Assembly: GCA_021107345.1 (NCBI GenBank)
Contig: JAIOSX010000093.1
Coordinates: 1 to 9,184, forward strand
DNA: 9,184 bases
Direction of reading: 5' to 3'
DNA from: Candidatus Aegiribacteria sp.
GTDB lineage: Bacteria > Fermentibacterota > Fermentibacteria > Fermentibacterales > Fermentibacteraceae
Part shown: positions 5,876 to 9,184 of the stretch, in pieces
Layout of the letters: the number at the start of each line of letters is the position of its first letter
Position numbering within the stretch: position 1 is the stretch's first letter
Position numbers and translations under genes: made by a program
The notes under the pieces: model-generated
Told to the model about the DNA's origin: nothing
What the model saw: only the letters and a program-made list of their open reading frames with translations
Databases searched by the model: none

Positions 5876-6988
5876 ACTGCGCTGATATTCGCTGCGGTAC
5901 TGATTTCCTCAGGCTCACTTGACAGTCTTGATGCCTGCATGCAGGAAACACAGGAGGAGATAGCCCGGCTTGAAGACGAGGAAGCTGCTTTATCCACCAT
6001 CCTTGATGCTATCCATCAGCACATTCTGACCTCCAGAAGCTACTACAATGAACTGGCTCTGGAGGAAGCGGCAATACTCCAGCAGCTGGGCAGAGTCTCC
6101 AGCGTGTTCACCGCTGAGGATTCACTGCGAGAGGCCCTTGTTGAAAGCCTGTCGTCCTATATGCTTTACCTGTATTCCCACAGGAACCTGGGAGGAATAG
6201 GTAGCTTTTTCGTGGAGGGAGGGTTCAGCAGGATGCTTCACAGGCAGGCCTATATAGATTATCTTGCATCGAAGGCGGCAGGAGAAGTTTTCATGCTGTC
6301 GATCAGTCAGGATTCACTGGGAAGTTTCCGGGACTCACTTGAGGTTCTTCTTGTCAATGTGCAGCAGCTCCGGCAGCAGATGACGCAGATACAGGAGGGT
6401 ATATACGCGGAAGAAGCGCGTCAGGCTTCGATGAGGAACCAGATCATGGGAAGGATCTCTGCCGCCGAGGAATCCCTTGCTGTACTTGAAGACAGGAGAA
6501 TAAGCAGGGCTGAATTCGTAACTCAACTCAGCGTTCGTTCAAGTCCGGTTTCCGTGGGAACACCTATCACCGAACCGGATATGAACAGCTATATAGAACA
6601 GCAGAGGGGCAACATTAACTGGCCTGCCGACGGACAAGTGGTCAGGGGGTTTGGAATTGAGACGCATCAGCGGTATGGAACTCAGACCATAAGCGATGGA
6701 ATAACCGTTGTTACTCCTCCATCACAGGGTGTCTGCGCATCGGCGTCCGGAGTAGTGCTGTGGGCAGGTGAGTTCCTGAGCATGGGGCAGATGGTTGTTG
6801 TTGATCACCAGGATGGCTATTTCACAATTTATGGCTATCTTGGGCAACTCATGGTCAGCCCCGATGATGAGATTAGTGTGGGCTTTCAACTTGGCAGAAC
6901 CGGTTCTGTTCCAGGGGGCCAGCCGGGATACTATTTTGAGATTCGAAGGGGAGGAGAACCTGTAAATCCAGTGGAGTATCTGAAGTAA
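5873..6988 (+). CDS. EnvC-like murein hydrolase activator with degenerate LytM domain
   Basis: This 371-residue protein has the architecture of EnvC-type activators of cell-wall amidases. A hydrophobic N-terminus (about 2-13) is followed by a long coiled-coil region (about 20-215, rich in Glu, Leu and Gln) and a C-terminal LytM/M23 domain (about 247-371: NWPADGQVVRGFG, VVVDHQDGYFTIYGYL, YYFEIRRGGEPVNPVEYL). The usual zinc ligands are missing: the NxGxD segment reads SDGITV (274-279), the HxH-type HL is YL (322-323) and the final LHFE is YYFE (353-356). It should therefore activate a hydrolase rather than cut peptidoglycan itself. The start is TTG with GGGAGG (5862-5867) five bases upstream, and an in-frame TAG directly precedes it, so no longer form is possible. 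The presumed export signal oddly lacks any Lys or Arg. The partner amidase is not in the window. Confidence 0.85.
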   Translation: MTALIFAAVLISSGSLDSLDACMQETQEEIARLEDEEAALSTILDAIHQHILTSRSYYNELALEEAAILQQLGRVSSVFTAEDSLREALVESLSSYMLYLYSHRNLGGIGSFFVEGGFSRMLHRQAYIDYLASKAAGEVFMLSISQDSLGSFRDSLEVLLVNVQQLRQQMTQIQEGIYAEEARQASMRNQIMGRISAAEESLAVLEDRRISRAEFVTQLSVRSSPVSVGTPITEPDMNSYIEQQRGNINWPADGQVVRGFGIETHQRYGTQTISDGITVVTPPSQGVCASASGVVLWAGEFLSMGQMVVVDHQDGYFTIYGYLGQLMVSPDDEISVGFQLGRTGSVPGGQPGYYFEIRRGGEPVNPVEYLK

Positions 6989-6989
6989 A

Positions 6990-8072
6990 ATGGGTCTTTT
7001 AAAGAAAGTAAGAGGACAGGATCGGGCAGATGAGCTGCTGAGCAGGTCTTTCTCAAAGGGAAGGCTTGCTCATGCTTACCTTTTTGCAGGCCCCTCCGGT
7101 GTGGGCAAGCTTACCGCCGCACTTGAGCTGGCGGCAGCCTGGATGTGCGAGGAGGAAAGAGACGGTTACTGCGGAGAATGCAGAAACTGCCTGAGGGTAT
7201 TCGGGTTTCAGCATCCGGACGTGAGACTCACTATCCCCATGACGGGAAGTACTGATCCAGAGGATATAGCAAAAATATTTCAGACAAGGATGAACGACGG
7301 TATAACACCGCTAAGGCTGCCCGGAAATACCAGGATAAGCATTGACCAGATAAGGGAACTTGGGGAGAGAATCTCAAAGAAGGCCTACGAAGACAAGGGT
7401 CATATTGAAATCATTCCAGATGCGGACAGTATGGGAGTGGAGGCTGCAAACGCACTGCTGAAAACACTTGAGGAACCTCCAAATGATACTGTGATAGTAC
7501 TTATCAGCTCCAGATGGTCTGCCCTGCTTCCTACAATAAGGTCCCGTTCTCACCTTATAAGGTTCAGGAGACTTAAGGAAGATACTATCAGGAACATTCT
7601 GATGGATCGGCAGGGTCTGGGAGAAGAAGATGCTTGCAATATCGCCAGGATTTCTGACGGGAGACCCGGGATTGCCCTTCTGAAAGGTAACAATCCATCA
7701 GCGGCGGAGGGCGACTATGGAACAGAACAAGTCCTTCGCAGATTAACTGAATGCCGTACAGCGAGGTTAGTGGTAGCCCTGGCCTCCGAAGTTTCACGAA
7801 AACTTGGCGGGGAAGGCTCACTTGAGTTCTGCAGAAGTATGCAGACATTCATCCATGATCTCAGGAGAGGTGCCCTAGATAAGAAACCTGTTGTATATCC
7901 GGAGGATGCACTTAAGGATTTCAGCATCGATGATGATACTTTCGGCTGCGGTATGGGGTTTTTCCGTCTGGCTGAAATCAGACTTGCCGGAAACGGCAAG
8001 CCGGGAATAGTCCTTACAGCAGCTTTCACCTGCTTGTGGAGAAGCATAGTCAGCTCGGGAAAGGAACATTGA
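6990..8072 (+). CDS. holB: DNA polymerase III delta' subunit (clamp loader)
   Basis: The delta' subunit is part of the clamp loader that opens the sliding clamp onto DNA at the replication fork. The 360-residue product starts with RGQDRADELL and LAHAYLFAGP, then a Walker A motif GPSGVGKL (34-41). A zinc-binding cluster has cysteines at 53, 61, 64 and 67, and the AAA+ core carries EAANALLKTLEEPP (151-164). The Walker B-like segment reads IIPDADSMG rather than the more usual DEAD-like form, and the SRC motif reads SRS (185-187). About 30 residues (82-115) are inserted between HPDVRL and ISIDQIREL compared with E. coli; I recall similar insertions in Bacteroidota proteins. It begins one base after the EnvC-like gene, and ricT follows directly, an association also seen in Bacillus. 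A gamma/tau subunit is the alternative, but length and neighbour favour delta'. Confidence 0.9.
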   Translation: MGLLKKVRGQDRADELLSRSFSKGRLAHAYLFAGPSGVGKLTAALELAAAWMCEEERDGYCGECRNCLRVFGFQHPDVRLTIPMTGSTDPEDIAKIFQTRMNDGITPLRLPGNTRISIDQIRELGERISKKAYEDKGHIEIIPDADSMGVEAANALLKTLEEPPNDTVIVLISSRWSALLPTIRSRSHLIRFRRLKEDTIRNILMDRQGLGEEDACNIARISDGRPGIALLKGNNPSAAEGDYGTEQVLRRLTECRTARLVVALASEVSRKLGGEGSLEFCRSMQTFIHDLRRGALDKKPVVYPEDALKDFSIDDDTFGCGMGFFRLAEIRLAGNGKPGIVLTAAFTCLWRSIVSSGKEH

Positions 8073-8073
8073 A

Positions 8074-8982
8074 TTGAGTTACGAGAGTGAGAACGAGAGC
8101 GGCAGCAGAGAAAACTATGATAAGGAGAGATCCGGTGCCATTGAACTTTTCCGGCTTCTGTTCAGTTCCAAAAGACTTGAGACCTTTATCAACACATCAG
8201 ATAAACCGATTTCGGTGGGAGACACTATAGTTGTTTCCGCAGACAGAGGGGAAGACATCGGTATTGTCATTGCGAAGTACAATCCAAGGGATCCGGTAGC
8301 TTCGATAACCGGTCATTTCCTGCGGAAAGCTACACCTGATGATCTTCAGAAAAATCGGCAGAATCGAGAATTTGAAAGAAAAGTGCTGAAATTCTGCAAG
8401 GACAGGATTTCCACAAGAAGCATGGATATGAAGCTTACCAGCTGCGAGTCACAGCTGGACAGAAGGAAATTAAGGATCTATTTCACAGCCGATCAGCGGA
8501 AGGATTTCAGAGGACTCGTCCGGGATCTTGCCAGTAAGTTCCATGCAAGAATAGAGATGAGGCAGATAGGTGTGAGGGACGATGCCAGACAGAAGGATGG
8601 CATGGGCTTGTGCGGAAAGAGGTTATGTTGTGCTTCCTATCTGTCACATTTCAGGTCGATTACGCTTAAGACTGCCAGAGAGCAGGACCTGACTCCTAAT
8701 CCGTCCAAAGTATCAGGTGTCTGCGGCCGTCTGATGTGCTGCCTGAATTACGAATCCGATTTCTACAGAAAGGCCGCCAAACTCTACCCCCAGTTGGGTT
8801 CAAGGACGAGGATAGGAAAGAGGGAGGGGAAGGTTACGGCGGTTGACATATTCAGAGAGACGGTAACCCTTCAGATGGAGGATGAGGAAGAGAAGATCCT
8901 GGATATAGAGAAGTTCCACAGGAAGAAGAAACCTCTGAAGAGATTTCGTGATAAGGTGGACCCCCCTGTAGAATCAAACTAA
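8074..8982 (+). CDS. ricT: PSP1-domain protein RicT (YaaT)
   Basis: RicT/YaaT proteins carry the PSP1 domain. In Bacillus subtilis YaaT forms a complex with YlbF and YmcA that binds iron-sulfur clusters and affects RNase Y-dependent RNA processing and phosphorelay signalling. The 302-residue product has the PSP1 core (about 45-265) with [18 protein letters not shown] near its start and the typical cysteine-rich sequences [14 protein letters not shown] (177-190; Cys 180, 185, 186) and [13 protein letters not shown] (215-227; Cys 217, 222, 223). The tail is rich in Lys and Glu. The start is TTG at 8074, one base after the holB stop, with AAGGAA (8061-8066) seven bases upstream. The holB-yaaT order is shared with Firmicutes. 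YlbF and YmcA partners are not visible, so the function in this organism is inferred only from the family. Confidence 0.93.
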   Translation: MSYESENESGSRENYDKERSGAIELFRLLFSSKRLETFINTSDKPISVGDTIVVSADRGEDIGIVIAKYNPRDPVASITGHFLRKATPDDLQKNRQNREFERKVLKFCKDRISTRSMDMKLTSCESQLDRRKLRIYFTADQRKDFRGLVRDLASKFHARIEMRQIGVRDDARQKDGMGLCGKRLCCASYLSHFRSITLKTAREQDLTPNPSKVSGVCGRLMCCLNYESDFYRKAAKLYPQLGSRTRIGKREGKVTAVDIFRETVTLQMEDEEEKILDIEKFHRKKKPLKRFRDKVDPPVESN

Positions 8983-9008
8983 TAATATTCCCTGAACATG
9001 GAGAAACA

Positions 9009-9184
9009 ATGTCAAGATATCTGGTAACGAGCGCGCTGCCTTACGCTAACGGTCCTTCACATCTGGGACATCTTGCCGGAGCTTACCTGCCGGCAGATAT
9101 TTATGTCCGTTTTCTCAGGATGTGCGAAGAGGATGTCATATATATCTGTGGCACAGATGAGCACGGTGTACCCATTACTATTAA
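9009..9184 (+). CDS. metG: Methionyl-tRNA synthetase, 5' part
   Basis: Methionyl-tRNA synthetase charges tRNA-Met with methionine using ATP and is a cytosolic class I enzyme. Only 58 codons are in the window and the gene runs off the right edge. They give the catalytic-domain start [20 protein letters not shown], containing the class I HIGH-type motif HLGH (18-21), followed by DIYVRFLRM and [10 protein letters not shown], a segment typical of MetRS. The ATG at 9009 has GGAG (9000-9003) five bases upstream and lies 26 bases after the ricT stop without a terminator. It is thus probably the fifth gene of the metK operon. The KMSKS motif and any zinc knuckle or C-terminal tRNA-binding domain are beyond the window. 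Confidence 0.96.
   Translation, partial: MSRYLVTSALPYANGPSHLGHLAGAYLPADIYVRFLRMCEEDVIYICGTDEHGVPITI

Overview
The window is a compact bacterial chromosome segment of moderate GC content. It carries conserved housekeeping genes and one unusual intergenic region. Four of the eight starts visible or chosen here are TTG with good Shine-Dalgarno sequences, one is GTG and three are ATG. The DnaK-type chaperones, the EnvC-like LytM factor, the delta' clamp-loader subunit with an inserted segment after its zinc motif, and the dnaK-grpE-dnaJ order fit an uncultured, probably Gram-negative lineage, perhaps near the Bacteroidota/FCB side of the tree. I cannot place it more exactly from sequence alone.

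Left part (1-3010, plus strand): the 3' part of dnaK, then grpE (stop and start overlap by one base), dnaJ (GTG start) and a 58-codon two-helix membrane protein starting at TTG. This reads as one chaperone operon. Its promoter lies left of the window, and a weak terminator-like hairpin sits at its end.

Middle (3023-4683): a convergent minus-strand gene encodes a TPR-like protein with three 25-residue acidic/proline tandem repeats, encoded as exact 75-bp units. Beyond its start lies a roughly 620-bp region without a clear gene. It holds an 8-bp inverted repeat, a 92-bp element with 26-bp near-perfect inverted termini, a weak frameshifted ORF trace and the control region of metK.

Right part (4523-9184, plus strand): a sigma70-type promoter is followed at about the expected transcription start by what looks like a SAM-II class riboswitch. 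Then come an intrinsic terminator and metK. The downstream genes follow with gaps of 1 to 31 bp and no visible terminator: an EnvC-like LytM protein lacking its zinc ligands, a DNA polymerase III delta' subunit, a RicT/YaaT (PSP1) protein and the 5' end of metG. SAM synthesis, cell-wall hydrolase activation, replication, an Fe-S-type regulatory factor and methionyl-tRNA synthesis therefore appear to sit in one operon that could be switched off when SAM is abundant.

No wholly new system is evident. The most valuable observations are the SAM-II-like switch coupled to a terminator ahead of a five-gene operon, the repeat-bearing TPR protein, and the inverted-repeat element beside it.
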